A stretch of 64,000 bases of DNA. Origin: Dacryopinax spathularia (taxonomy: Eukaryota; Basidiomycota; Dacrymycetes; Dacrymycetales; Dacrymycetaceae). Position numbers and translations under genes: made by a program. The notes under the pieces were generated by a model. That model saw nothing but the letters and a program-made list of their open reading frames with translations. It searched no databases and was not told the origin of the DNA. Positions 23,490 through 33,557 of this stretch are shown one piece after another. The stretch covers positions 992,001 to 1,056,000 of the forward strand of contig JBBPFI010000001.1 in NCBI GenBank assembly GCA_037974965.1, read 5' to 3'. Positions within the stretch are counted from its first letter, which is position 1, and each line of letters opens with the position of its first letter.

Positions 23490-23823
23490 CGTTCTCTGCC
23501 AAGTTTGCGGGGTAAGATGTTGTATACACGCTGGCCGGTCAGCGGGTCGTGACCGGAAGGGGGGGAGGGTTAATGATGGATGGATATCGGCCGGTTCAGC
23601 GTGCCAAGGAGGAATATGGAAGGCGACGTTGCCCCGCGAACCGAGCGGGTGCATATGGGGTTCAGCGGTGACGTACGGAAGGTCACTGTCGGCCCGATCG
23701 GCACTCCCGCCTACCAACGCTTTGCACGTTATCATTGTGTAAAAGGCATGTGTTTGTGTACAACAGAGGTATATTGGGATGTGAAGGTAGTAGATGCTCT
23801 TGTACAGGTAATGTGCAGCAAAA
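23490..23823. other. Intergenic, YIH1 3' end to SSADH
   Basis: A spacer of 334 bases between two minus-strand genes. A long minus-strand frame crosses it and joins the last YIH1 exons to the first SSADH exon, but that is read-through, not a gene. Confidence 0.5.
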
Positions 23824-25301
23824 TCATTTCTTGCCTTTTCGACTCTTTCCTGCGTGATGGTCCTCACCCTCGAGGAAACCGCCCGCCTCCAGAGCGTCGC
23901 GAGCAGCTTGGTTGATATGCTGAAAACGTAGATGAGCAAGCCATAAATGGAAGACGTGGCTAAGGAATACACCTTGAACCGGTCAGCCCCGAGCAGAATG
24001 CCACCGAAATATCGCGTGACGATCACAAGCACATCTACGCAGTATCAATCGCCTGTTCACGCTGATTCTAGTATTCAGCTTACTGTTTACGTCCTAGAAG
24101 ATCGATTGAGCAAGAGAAACACATGAACGTCGTGGGGTAACGTACCAAGATCTGCAACAAATGCGCTATTCGTCCACCGGCAGCAGTCTCACCATCATCG
24201 TCGTTATCTGACCTTCATTTTCAGTCCTCGAATCAAAGATGCCATCGGAGACCTTCTTACCTTGATGAAGAACATTGCCAAGTTGACATCGCCATGCATG
24301 AATAACGGGATGTGCGGCCTAAACCACCTTGTCAGAGCCGTAATAGTGCACCGCTGCCTCGTATCCGTACCCTTGCAATGCGTCGATCCGACATCAGATA
24401 CGCTATTATGGGAGGGACCTAGAAATGGTTTAGGCATAGTCCCTCGGACTGATCTCAAGTGCTCACCTGTGAAGGATGGGTGATCCGGCATGCCCTCCCC
24501 ACAAACACACTCTTCCGATCCACAATCGGCTCCGCAACAACCAGCTCGATCCCCTCGGGCAGCTCAGCCTGCACCTCCGGTTGCCGCGGTATACTAACAG
24601 CAACCGCTTCCTTCGGCTTGGGCGTCGAGCTCCCACTTCCACCAGCAGGGTGTTCCCTCTCCTTCTCATGTTCCCTCGCCAGCTCCATAGCGACCTCCCG
24701 ATCTTTTTCCTCGCCGTACCATTTGCTCACGCGCTCCTTGACGCTCTCGAGGCCGTCGAATACTGCTACTTCTCCTGGGCGGAACTCGACACCATGTGCG
24801 CTGGAGAGGTACGTGCGGAGGACGGCGCCGAATAGGGAGGAAGTGACGGGAAAGGGGCCGATGTATTTGGATAGGAGCTGGAGCTGTGGTGGCGATGAAG
24901 CGGGGTATGATGCTGGTAGGGTGACAAGAATCCGAAGAGAGGTATCGTCATGTGGTGGAGAGAGGCTGCAGCGTATTACATTCAGCCAGGGAAGTTGGTA
25001 GTCTCCGAAAGGTACGCACGTAGTGACGACCTCGTATCGTATTGGTTGTCCAGGAGACCATGGTTTCACAGAGCCATTACCATTACCTTTCCATAATCGA
25101 ATCGCGCTACCGCCATATATGGATTGCAAAGCTAGCTAGCAGACGCATACATGAGGCTTCTGCATATACGGGAGGATGTTTGGGCGCACCCTCCAGTTCA
25201 GCGATCACGTCCGCTCTCTCAGGCTCAGCCGCTGACACCTCGCTGATGAACTCCTGCAACTCAGCCGCATAGTCTCTCTCCTCCTCCTCGCCGTGCTCCA
25301 T
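23824..25301 (-). CDS. YIH1: YIH1/IMPACT, inhibitor of Gcn2 activation
   Basis: Yih1 binds Gcn1 through an RWD domain and restrains Gcn2, so it tunes the amino-acid starvation response. At least seven exons splice in phase. Exon 1 is 25190-25301. Exon 2 opens with the RWD start LQSIYGGSAIRLW, followed by RYEVVTTCVPFGDYQLP and ILVTLPASYPASSPPQLQLL. A charged linker follows. The C-terminal ancient domain (UPF0029) starts at SVFVGRACRITHPSQ and continues RRIARAAHPVIHAWR, VIVTRYFGGILLGADRFK and HINQAARDALEAGGF. The protein ends in a Lys-rich tail with the stop at 23824-23826. A first intron ending at 25132 is preferred because it restores the ELEA-LQSIYG junction. Confidence 0.92.
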
Positions 25302-25497
25302 TGACGGGTTTTACAAGTGGGGAAGTGGAGAAGTGGGAGGGGATTGATGGCTAGCTCATAGGGACGTCGCCCATCAATATCGTCCGGGGAATGTTGCTTC
25401 TGCATAGCCACCATAAAATTGCCTTTGAACCCCAGCAGCCTCCCCGTTTGTTCAGCACGACCATTAACTAGGACCGTCTGCACAATCAACAACAAAA
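25302..25497. promoter_or_regulatory. Divergent promoter, YIH1 / eIF3d
   Basis: About 196 bases separate the start codons of two translation-related genes. No TATA box is evident. Confidence 0.45.
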
Positions 25498-27432
25498 ATG
25501 GTATCAGAGACGCCGTCTTTCGTGCTCCCTGCGATGCAGGATAACCCGGATGGGTCGTGGGGTCCGTCGACGTCGGCAGTTCCGCCACAGTACAAGGAGT
25601 GAGCCCATACATTTCTATCAAACCGCAAGAACATGCTGATGGTGTTAATGTTAGTATCCCTTATGCGCCCTACTCCAAGTCGGACAAGATTGGTCGTTTC
25701 GCCGACTGGAACGACATTGAGGCTCGTGGTCAGAACAGGGATGGAGGTGCTGCTGGTGCTCGTCAGGGAAGGCGCTACAGGGAAGGACCCGCAGCTTACG
25801 GCGCCGGTGGGCCCAGTGCATTCGCCTACGCTCACGCGGAGGACGACGCCTCTTTCTCCCTGGTGGACAATAAGAGCGCTCCTCCCAAGCGCGGCGGCAT
25901 GGGTGGGATGCGCACCGGAGGGCGTGGTGGCCCGCGAGGAGGGATGGGCCAGCGCGGTGGTGCTGCTGGGCGTGGTCAGCCCCGGACGGGAGGGTACACC
26001 GCTGGGCGTGGTGGTGCGAGGGACTATATTGGCCGTGGCGGTATGCGTCTTGGGAGGAGGGGATGGAGGGACTGGGAGAAGCCTGGTCGGTCGAGGGAGA
26101 GCTCCATCCCTATCGGGCCTTCCTGGAACTTACTCGAGGAGATCGACTTCTCCAGGCTGTCTAAGCTTAGGCTGGATGTCGATGATCCTGATACCCTGTA
26201 CGTACCTCACTATATCGCATATGATACAAAGCTGACTTTTGGCAGGGGCACATACGGCAAGCTGCATGCCTATGACCGTGCGTACGACCGTATTACCACC
26301 AAGACGGAGAAGCCACTCCAAATCGGTAACAAGATCCGATACTACTCCACCACCTCGGACGATCCCGTCATCCAGGAGTACGCATCCAAGGACACCGCGA
26401 CGGTCTACGCGACAGACGCGATCATCTCCCTTCTCATGTGTGCCTCTCGCTCCGTCTACCCATGGGACCTGATCGTCAATCGCGAGGGGAACAAGCTCTT
26501 CTTTGACAAGCGCGACGGTGGCGGGTTTGACACTATTAGCGTTAACGAGAATGCTGCCGACCCTCCTGCGGAGAAGGAGAACAAGGACGATATCAACAAC
26601 CCTGCCGACTTGGCGCTTGAGGCGACCTACGTAAATCATAACTTCTCCTTCCAGGTCGTTAAGGAAGACCAGCAGCTCGACTTCGACCACCCGAACCCCT
26701 TCTACGGCCCTGAGGAGACCGACCCACTCGCGAGCTGCGGCTACCGTTATCGCACGTTCGACATGTCCGTCAACGAAGAAGAAGACGTCAAGCTCTGCCT
26801 CCGGACAGAGGTGGACGCTTTCCTCCCCAGCGCCCAGACGGGCAGGAACGACCTGATAAGCATCAAGACGCTTTTCGAGTTCGACTCCCGTGCTCAGGGC
26901 GCGGGCGGCGCGCCGGATTGGAGGACGAAGCTGGACAGCCAGAGGGGTGCGGTTATGGCTACTGAGATGAAGAACAACAGCTTCAAGCTGTCCCGGTGGA
27001 CGGCGCAGGCTATTCTGGCTGGCGCGGAGGCCATGAAGATTGGGTATGCTGTCTTTCGCGTATGTATCGTACTGAATCGTGTCTGACACTGCGCAGTTTC
27101 ATCTCCCGCGCTTCGCCACGCGACAACTCGCGCCATGTCATCCTCGGCACGGCGACGATGCGCCCGACGGACTTTGCAGGCCAGCTGAACATGTCCATGG
27201 CTAACGGCTGGGGTATCGTCCGTACCATCACCGATCTCTGCATGAAGCAGCCCGAGGGGAAGTATATCCTCGTCAGGGATCCTAACAAGGTTCGCATCTT
27301 TCTATGTACGCAGATCTTCAATTCGCTAATGACTCCGCGCAGCCTGTCATCCGCCTGTACGCCGTGCCTGATACGGCTCTCGAGGAGCCCGAGGAGGACA
27401 TCGAGGAAGCTGAGGAGAACGACGAGGAGTAA
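25498..27432 (+). CDS. eIF3d: Eukaryotic translation initiation factor 3 subunit D
   Basis: eIF3d (Moe1 in fission yeast) is a peripheral eIF3 subunit that can bind the mRNA cap for alternative initiation; S. cerevisiae lacks it. There are five exons (25498-25598, 25655-26197, 26246-27043, 27097-27289, 27343-27432), about 574 aa. The N-terminus has PQYKDIPYAPYSKSDKIGR then a Gly/Arg-rich RGG segment (residues 120-175), followed by the cap-binding-like core: SWNLLEEIDFSRLSKLRLD, YDRAYDRITTK, STTSDDPVIQEYA and SRASPRDNSRHVILGT. The C-terminus ends in an acidic tail of about 20 residues. The codon choice is strongly biased to C-ending codons, as expected for a highly expressed gene. Confidence 0.95.
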
Positions 27433-27599
27433 TCTGCTTCCACCGCTCATGTACATAGCCAAAAGGAGCACCTGATCAGTCCTTGCATTCTACGTAATAC
27501 TAGGCTATGTCTGCGTTGATAGCAAGATATCAACCGCGCGTTCCGTCGTGTCGCTGTATCTTTATGAGTTCCCTGCTTGATACTTGGCCAGAAAACTGC

Positions 27600-28674
27600 T
27601 CACCTGCGCTGCAGCGCACTGATGACCTCCTCCCTCCTTACGTTGGGGAACATACTTGATACATGGGCGATCTCCCCCTCTGTCGGCGCTCTTAGACCTA
27701 ATGGTGTGCCTTGACCTCTGAGCTCCTGTACGATGCTGCGCAGGGTTGTGGCCGGTTGGGCGTCGGGCGTGGCCGTCCCTGCTCCAGCTGTGCCATTGTT
27801 CGTTTGCGTGGCTGTCGGCCGGAGTGTGCTTGGAAGTCCCAGACCAGCGGCGACTGATGCAGCTGTAGACATCTGGCGACGTGCTACAGGCACTTCGTCG
27901 CCTATCGAGGCTGTTCTCCTTGGCGGCCGCATCGACCCAAGCAAAGGAAGGATAAACCGCTTGCTCAACCGCACCACAACCGGCGAAAGGCGATACGTCT
28001 TCAGCCCAAGAACGTCCGTCCTATATAGCTGACCCACCAGCAGTCCTATGGTGCAGACTACGGCGCTCCCCGGTGGCTGACCGACAAACAGCTGGAGCGG
28101 GAAGAGGTAGTGGAAGACTTTGTTGGAGAATGTGAGGCCGAAGACTTTGAAGCGGTATATGACGGGGACGATGCGGTAGTACTGGTATAGGATGCTGAAG
28201 ATGAGGGCGTATGGGCCGGAGGGGATGACGTTGAGTCCGAGATTGTGAAATAGAGCCAGTGACAGAAGAGAGAGGACGGTTGAGAGGACCGTAGTCACAA
28301 AAACGAATGACTGCGACAGCATCAGGTCAGCTCTCTAAGGTAGCGCGACGAGGAGAACGGCGCGTACAGCGAACTTCTCACTGCCAAACGACCTCTCTAT
28401 GTTCGCTCCCACAAAGAATAAGGTCGACTCTGCCATGAGCAGGTCACCGGAGTTGGCGAACGCCAATGGGTATATGAGCAACCTCCAGTACTGGTGATCT
28501 CGCCAGAGATGGGGGACGAGCTGGAGGTGCATATAGTACTTGATGTCGAACAGCGCCGCTGCGAGCGACGCTATCCCGCATGTCACCATAAGACCTGTAC
28601 ATTGTTCACATCATGTATTCTTTTCTGATATTGGACTACACACCTTTTGTCACCGGTGCATGGTGGAACGACAT
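27600..28674 (-). CDS. DSC2: Dsc E3 ligase complex subunit 2 (rhomboid-like, UBA/CUE)
   Basis: A rhomboid pseudoprotease of the Golgi/endosomal Dsc ubiquitin-ligase complex, related to UBAC2 and needed for SREBP cleavage in fission yeast. There are three exons (28644-28674, 28368-28594, 27600-28310), about 322 aa. The N-terminus FHHAPVTKGLMVTCGIASL begins the first of about six membrane segments. HLQLVPHLWRDHQYWRLLIY and NIERSFGSEKFA are typical of this rhomboid-like clade, and no serine-protease motif is seen. The C-terminal CUE/UBA-like domain ends FPNVRREEVISALQRR. It converges on eIF3d and diverges from RIX1. Confidence 0.9.
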
Positions 28675-28813
28675 CACCGACAGTCATAACGAGCGTGTGG
28701 CAACCTCTGGTCGGTCTAAACCCTGACCGGCGCCTTAGATTTTGGACATTCCCTTTTGGGCGACATTTTGCTTCTTCTGAACACACTGTCAACCACCGTT
28801 CTGCCACCCCAAA

Positions 28814-31511
28814 CTGGCTTCTCCACACCCCCTCGCTGCACTACTGCAGCACTACATCGCAACAGATGACGCGGCGGTCACATATCTCCCCGGAACGCTC
28901 GGGACGCTGAACCCGCAAGCGTTCCAGCCTTCTTCTCACCTCTCAAAATGGTTGGCTCGTGTCAACTCGATCATAGCTTCCAAGAACCGAGCGGTGAAAT
29001 GGGCGGGCATCTGTTTGGCCGCGAAGACGGCAGAGTGTAGCAAGGATGTGATGGTGGACGCTGCAGCGGGATGGGTGGCCAACGTGTTACCAGTGCTGCA
29101 GGTGCGCTTGTCCCAACCTCAGCATGGAAGCCTCGCTGAACTATTTCTCTTAGAGAGCCGAATCTCCGCCGACTCAGTCAGCTGCGATATCCCTCCTCAA
29201 CCTCGTATTCTCGAGAGCGATCGACATGCCTGAGTTCGTCAGACAAGTCTGCACGCCCAACGTCCCAAAATTCAGCCTTGCCCTCATCTCGCTGAGCGAG
29301 AACGACAAAACTCCTCTCGAACTGAAGGTGCTTTGTCTACGCACCCTCACACACATGCTCTCTCTATACCCGAACGCACATCGCAGTATGCAGAGCTCGC
29401 TCACGAACCTGTGCTTGGGAAACTTGAAGGGTGCCGCGCCAACTCCGACACCAGAGGTTTTACGGCGTGCTGCGGCTGCTTTGTTTGCCATGGTGAGCGT
29501 TACTGGAGGGAAAGTCGCTGCAGCAGATGTCTGGAAGAAGAATATGCTGGGAGCGCTACGCGCTGCGGCGGATAGCGTGCGGCTGCTTAGAGGCACAAGC
29601 AAAGCTCCAGGTCAGTCGTGTTTCTCTCGTCCGTCGTCGTTTTGGCTCAAGCAGACGAACAGCTGCGACATCCTTGCTGGAGCATGTGGAAATCTTGACT
29701 TTCCCTCCTCTACCGGAAGACCCACTGGACTACATCCCAATCGCTCTCGACCGACTGCGCTGCATGGTCGCCCTCATCGAGGCCCTCCTCCGCTACCCCG
29801 CTTCCCGTCCCGTGCCTGTCCCCATTGGCGCTATCATGCAGCTCTGCACGATGATGCTCGAGCTGAAGGAGGATGAAGTGAAGGAGCCGGTTGATTCGGC
29901 GCAGAGGGTAGCGGAGCTTGCTGCTTTGCCGGAGGTGTGGAAGCTGGGAGCCGAGGTACTGAGCCTCACGGGAAGGATGTGAGTTGCTTTTCAGCCCTTG
30001 AAGTATGTTGGCTGACCAGACCCTGCAGAACCCAAATACACCTGTCTCCATATTCGTCCACTTTGCTCACACTTTTCTTGCGGCAGCTGGACCGCACCCA
30101 CAAACTGTAAGCTCATCTGATCTCCCCCGTATCTTTCGCTAAAGGAGCCCCAGCCCATCCTGCATAACCTTCTTGCGCTGCATATATGCACTCTTGGCCT
30201 CCTGCCTCATACCTACAGAAAGGCAGGCAATGGATCTGCTCAATGCGCTGCTGCCAATGCTCGACTTCACGTTACCATCTTCGGATACGGGCGAGAAGGT
30301 GGAAGTGAAGCGGAGCAAGAAGCGAGCTAGGGCTGCGTATGAGGGTGATGAGGTATTCCGCAAGCAAGAGGAGACCATCGATGTCGAGAAGATCGTTCAT
30401 GTGTGCAACGGTATGGGTTATGAACCATCTACGGCCTCTTGGCTCATTATTCTTCTCAGCGGTTGCTTTGATTTTGAAGTGTCCTCGAACGCCGATGTCC
30501 TTCCGCGCTCTCAGCGTCCGGCATCTCGTAAACATCCTGTTACATCTCGATGGCCTTAGGATATCGGAGCATAACAGAGGGGAAGTGTGGAAGGCAGTTT
30601 GGTCTGCTGTCGAGGTAGAATGGTTGGAGCATGGTGGTGTGGGCGGAATCGCTGTCAACCTAGCCACCACGTCTATCAGGACTGAAACGGTAGGAAATTC
30701 CTTTGGACGTTCACGGCCCATGCTAACATATCCAAAGGCGAGGAAAGCATCCCATGATCTAATGGAGCGGCTCGAGCTCCTGCTTCACCCTCGCCTCCCA
30801 CCGCTGTTACGGAACATACCCGTTATGGAAATCCTGGGACTTCAGCTCCTCGAGGCAGGAGAAGAGCGCGACCTAGCCTCCAAGCTAGGTATCGACATGT
30901 CGATCGACCCAACCTCTCCAATCCCCCCTACGATCCGTGCTTCAGGCAAACAACCACCCGACCCCACCGAATCTGGCCCGGTCGTCCTTCCACAACAGAT
31001 GTCGCCGAACGCCTCAGCAGAGCCGGGGCCGAGCCAGCCGCTGTTTATGCAGCATACGGAGATGAGGTCGCCTGCCCAGCCCCGTTCGGTTTCTGCCGCT
31101 CCGACTAGGGCGACTTCGGCCGAGGCGATGGATGTGGATCTTGGAAGGCCGCATTCTGTTGCGCCGCCTGCCTCATATGGTACGGAGCCAACCCCTAGCC
31201 GGCAAATGACCGAAGAGGCCCCAGCTCCTGCTTCTGTCGATGCAACGTCGAATATTCCAAAAGCGCCTGCAAACGTTCCTGTTCCTTCAGCACCTGAAAT
31301 CTCGACCATTCAGGAAGAAGAAGAGGTTACAGTGACGGCCACAACCCTGGACAAAGGGAAACAAAAGGAGACTATCTCCACCACAACGTCTACCTGGACG
31401 ACGACATACTCTATTCCGCAGGATGACGATGATGATGAGCCGATGCCTACTATAAACTTGGAGTCGGATACTACCGAAGACGAAGAGGAGGACGAGGAGG
31501 ATGAGGAGTAG
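28814..31511 (+). CDS. RIX1: Pre-rRNA processing protein Rix1 (PELP1 family)
   Basis: Rix1 works with Ipi1 and Ipi3 in late pre-60S maturation and rDNA replication. Seven exons splice in phase (28814-29101, 29154-29610, 29663-29978, 30029-30106, 30154-30410, 30460-30689, 30738-31511), about 799 aa. The N-terminal helical repeat domain is clear: FQPSSHLSKWLARVNSII, RAVKWAGICLAAKTAE, then FPPLPEDPLDYIPIALDRLR and PVPVPIGAIMQLC. The C-terminus is Pro/Ser-rich and ends in the acidic run usual for the family. The start is a problem: the frame has no ATG between its upstream stop (28778-28780) and the conserved block. I place it at the CTG at 28814 (A at -3, G at +4); a missed 5' exon is the alternative. 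Confidence 0.85.
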
Positions 31512-31846
31512 CTCGTTTTCGCCCGATTCATTCGTACTATTATGCGTAAAACTCTCGTATTCCTCATGTGTGGTTCGTGCATTAATTGGATAATCGCATG
31601 CTGATTGGAGCATTAAAACGCCTCTAGAGTGATCTTGTAAAAGCAGACACCGGGTTTCAATCCGGAGAGTATACGCATCATTACCGGGGAGCCTCCTATC
31701 ATCGTTTGCATCCGGCCGTATGACGACACCCTAACTAGTCCCTTAGGCAGGGGCCCAACAACAGGGGTACATAAGAGCGCAGACGACCATACCCGTAGCG
31801 CATATCGTCCGCCATCGCCTTCAGTTTCTACACCTAGAGTATCACC
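31512..31846. other. Intergenic, RIX1 to small unknown gene
   Basis: A spacer of 335 bases between two plus-strand genes. It holds a short hairpin-like CCGGGTTTCAATCCGG at 31650-31665 that superficially resembles a tRNA T-arm, but no tRNA can be folded around it. Confidence 0.45.
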
Positions 31847-32333
31847 ATGGCCCCATCTGAATTCTTCGTTGTACTCCAGAAGGGTGAGTCGAACCATCAG
31901 TCGGACAGGTGGATGATTCTGAACGCTTCTAGGTATCACCGGCGGCTTCGCCCCTCCCACGCCGTCGGCCGTGCACACCCTGACCGCCTCGTCCGATAAC
32001 CCCACCGTCGTGCTCATCCAGTCCCAAACCCGGGAAGAAGGCACCCCCGAACTCTCTCAGCCCGTCGGACCCAAAGAAGTGCAGAAGTCCGCCGCGGAGG
32101 GGAAGATCGAAGAGCTCGAGTCGATCCTCAAGCAGCTGCCTATGGAGAAGCCCACGGGAAGCGAAGATATCTATGGCTTGGATACGAGCATCTTTTTTGG
32201 GAGCAGCGACTTGGAGTGGAGGAACGGAGGGCCGCAGGGGTGCGGAGGTGGGCATAGCGAGGTCCAGGCGACGGACGAGCAGAAGGAGCTGTTCAAGAAG
32301 GCTGTCAGTATCGTCGAGAGCCTTGTTGTGTGA
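31847..32333 (+). CDS. Small unknown protein, 145 aa
   Basis: There are two exons (31847-31883 and 31933-32333) joined in phase by a 49-nt intron. The start ATG has a strong context (CACCATGG). The product begins APSEFFVVLQKGITGGFAPP, then a mixed central part with a helix (GKIEELESILKQLPME), then a distinctive block LEWRNGGPQGCGGGHSEVQ followed by a terminal helix. The Trp-Asn-Gly-Gly-Pro-x-Gly-Cys pattern looks conserved, but I do not recognise the family and assign no function. The protein is likely soluble. It converges on ELP6 with a 93-bp gap. Confidence 0.75.
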
Positions 32334-32426
32334 TGGAGGACAGAACGCACCTGGATCTGCAATGATGTGATACTAGATCTGCCCCTAGAGGTTGACTGAA
32401 ATGTTGTAACAATACAGCTGTTGTGC

Positions 32427-33311
32427 TCATAACATCCCCCCGCCCGTGCCGCGCTCGATCCAGACTGCCCCGCTTTCGGTCAATCGATATTGCAGAGCGT
32501 GCTCGCGGATCGTCTTGCTTGTCCCAACGTCGGGGAGCGAGAGCGGACCACGCTGCAGGGCGATCTCCCCGGTGACCGCACTGCTTCTTCCGCTTGACAG
32601 AGGCGAGACTTCCAGATGCATTGTGGACGAGCTGAGCAGGAAGTCGACGGTAGATGTATGCGAGGTATCGAGATTCTGGAGGACCACCAAACCGAAGCCA
32701 ACCTACATAATACGGTTAGGATAAGGCATCACTATCATGGGCACACCTCACCTTCTCCTTCAAGGCTAGGATAGCACGCCAGAACCGAGCCCTGCCAACT
32801 TCTGACGGAACGAGCCACTCCAGCATGGAGATCTCATCGAATACCAGCAACTTCGGGCAGTCTGGGGATAGGGCGCGTAGTGCGCCGGTAATGACATCGT
32901 ACAGTGGGCGGAGCGGTACTGGCGAATCCAGATTGATAGGTGGGACGACTAGCGGATCCTGGGTCGGGGAAGACAAAGGTGTTGGGACGCCGAATTGGGA
33001 AAAAGCATCGACAAACACGAAAGACTTGCGGTCGACGTAGTTGCCGAGCGTTACGCCCTGTCCAGCACTATCAGCTTTCCATCCCATAGAGGCCAGGATG
33101 TACATACAAATTTGGATTGGATAGCTTTCCAGTGCTCCGGCGGTTCACGGAACGAGACGAGGACACACGTCGCCTCCGTCTCCTGCAGCGACCCGGCGAG
33201 GACATGATGGAGGATAAATTCGCCCGACGCTTCGATAGTATCATTGACGAGGAGAAAGTTTCCAGGCTCCGAGAGTGAAGATATTGGCAAAGGGTTGGAG
33301 GCGGACGCCAT
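32427..33311 (-). CDS. ELP6: Elongator complex protein 6
   Basis: Elp6 is a RecA-fold subunit of the Elp4-Elp5-Elp6 ring that serves Elongator in wobble-uridine modification of tRNA. There are three exons (33108-33311, 32752-33057, 32427-32702), about 261 aa. The N-terminal GNFLLVNDTIEASGEFILHH is the family signature, followed by CVLVSFREPPEHWKAI, a central FVFVDAFSQFG strand and LLVFDEISMLEWL. The Walker A lysine motif is absent, as usual for Elp6. The C-terminal strands (TVDFLLSSSTMHLEVSPL) match the fold. It diverges from SEC10, and the CACGTG at 33384-33389 lies in the shared promoter. Confidence 0.9.
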
Positions 33312-33557
33312 GCCGTGGACAGAGAGAAAGAGGCAACACGGGCTGCTTCTTTTGGCAACGAAAAGAGAGAGCGTGAATTTCGGCCACGTGAAATGAGAAG
33401 GCGTTCGAGGCTGTCCCTGACGCCGAGCTCGTCGTCACAGCACCGTGTTCCCCGTCCTCCCTAAGCGCCGCGCAAGACACCGAGCACTACCTGAATCGAA
33501 CATCATCTACGAGATCTGCCGTTAGGGGAGGGACTGGAGAACGAATGAGGGCGTGAG

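Noticed and set aside
23244-24032. 262-codon minus-strand frame as a separate gene
   Set aside because: It reads through introns and the spacer, joining the last YIH1 exons to the first SSADH exon.
31650-31665. T-arm-like GGGTTTCAATCC as part of a tRNA
   Set aside because: No A box, anticodon arm or acceptor stem can be placed around it.
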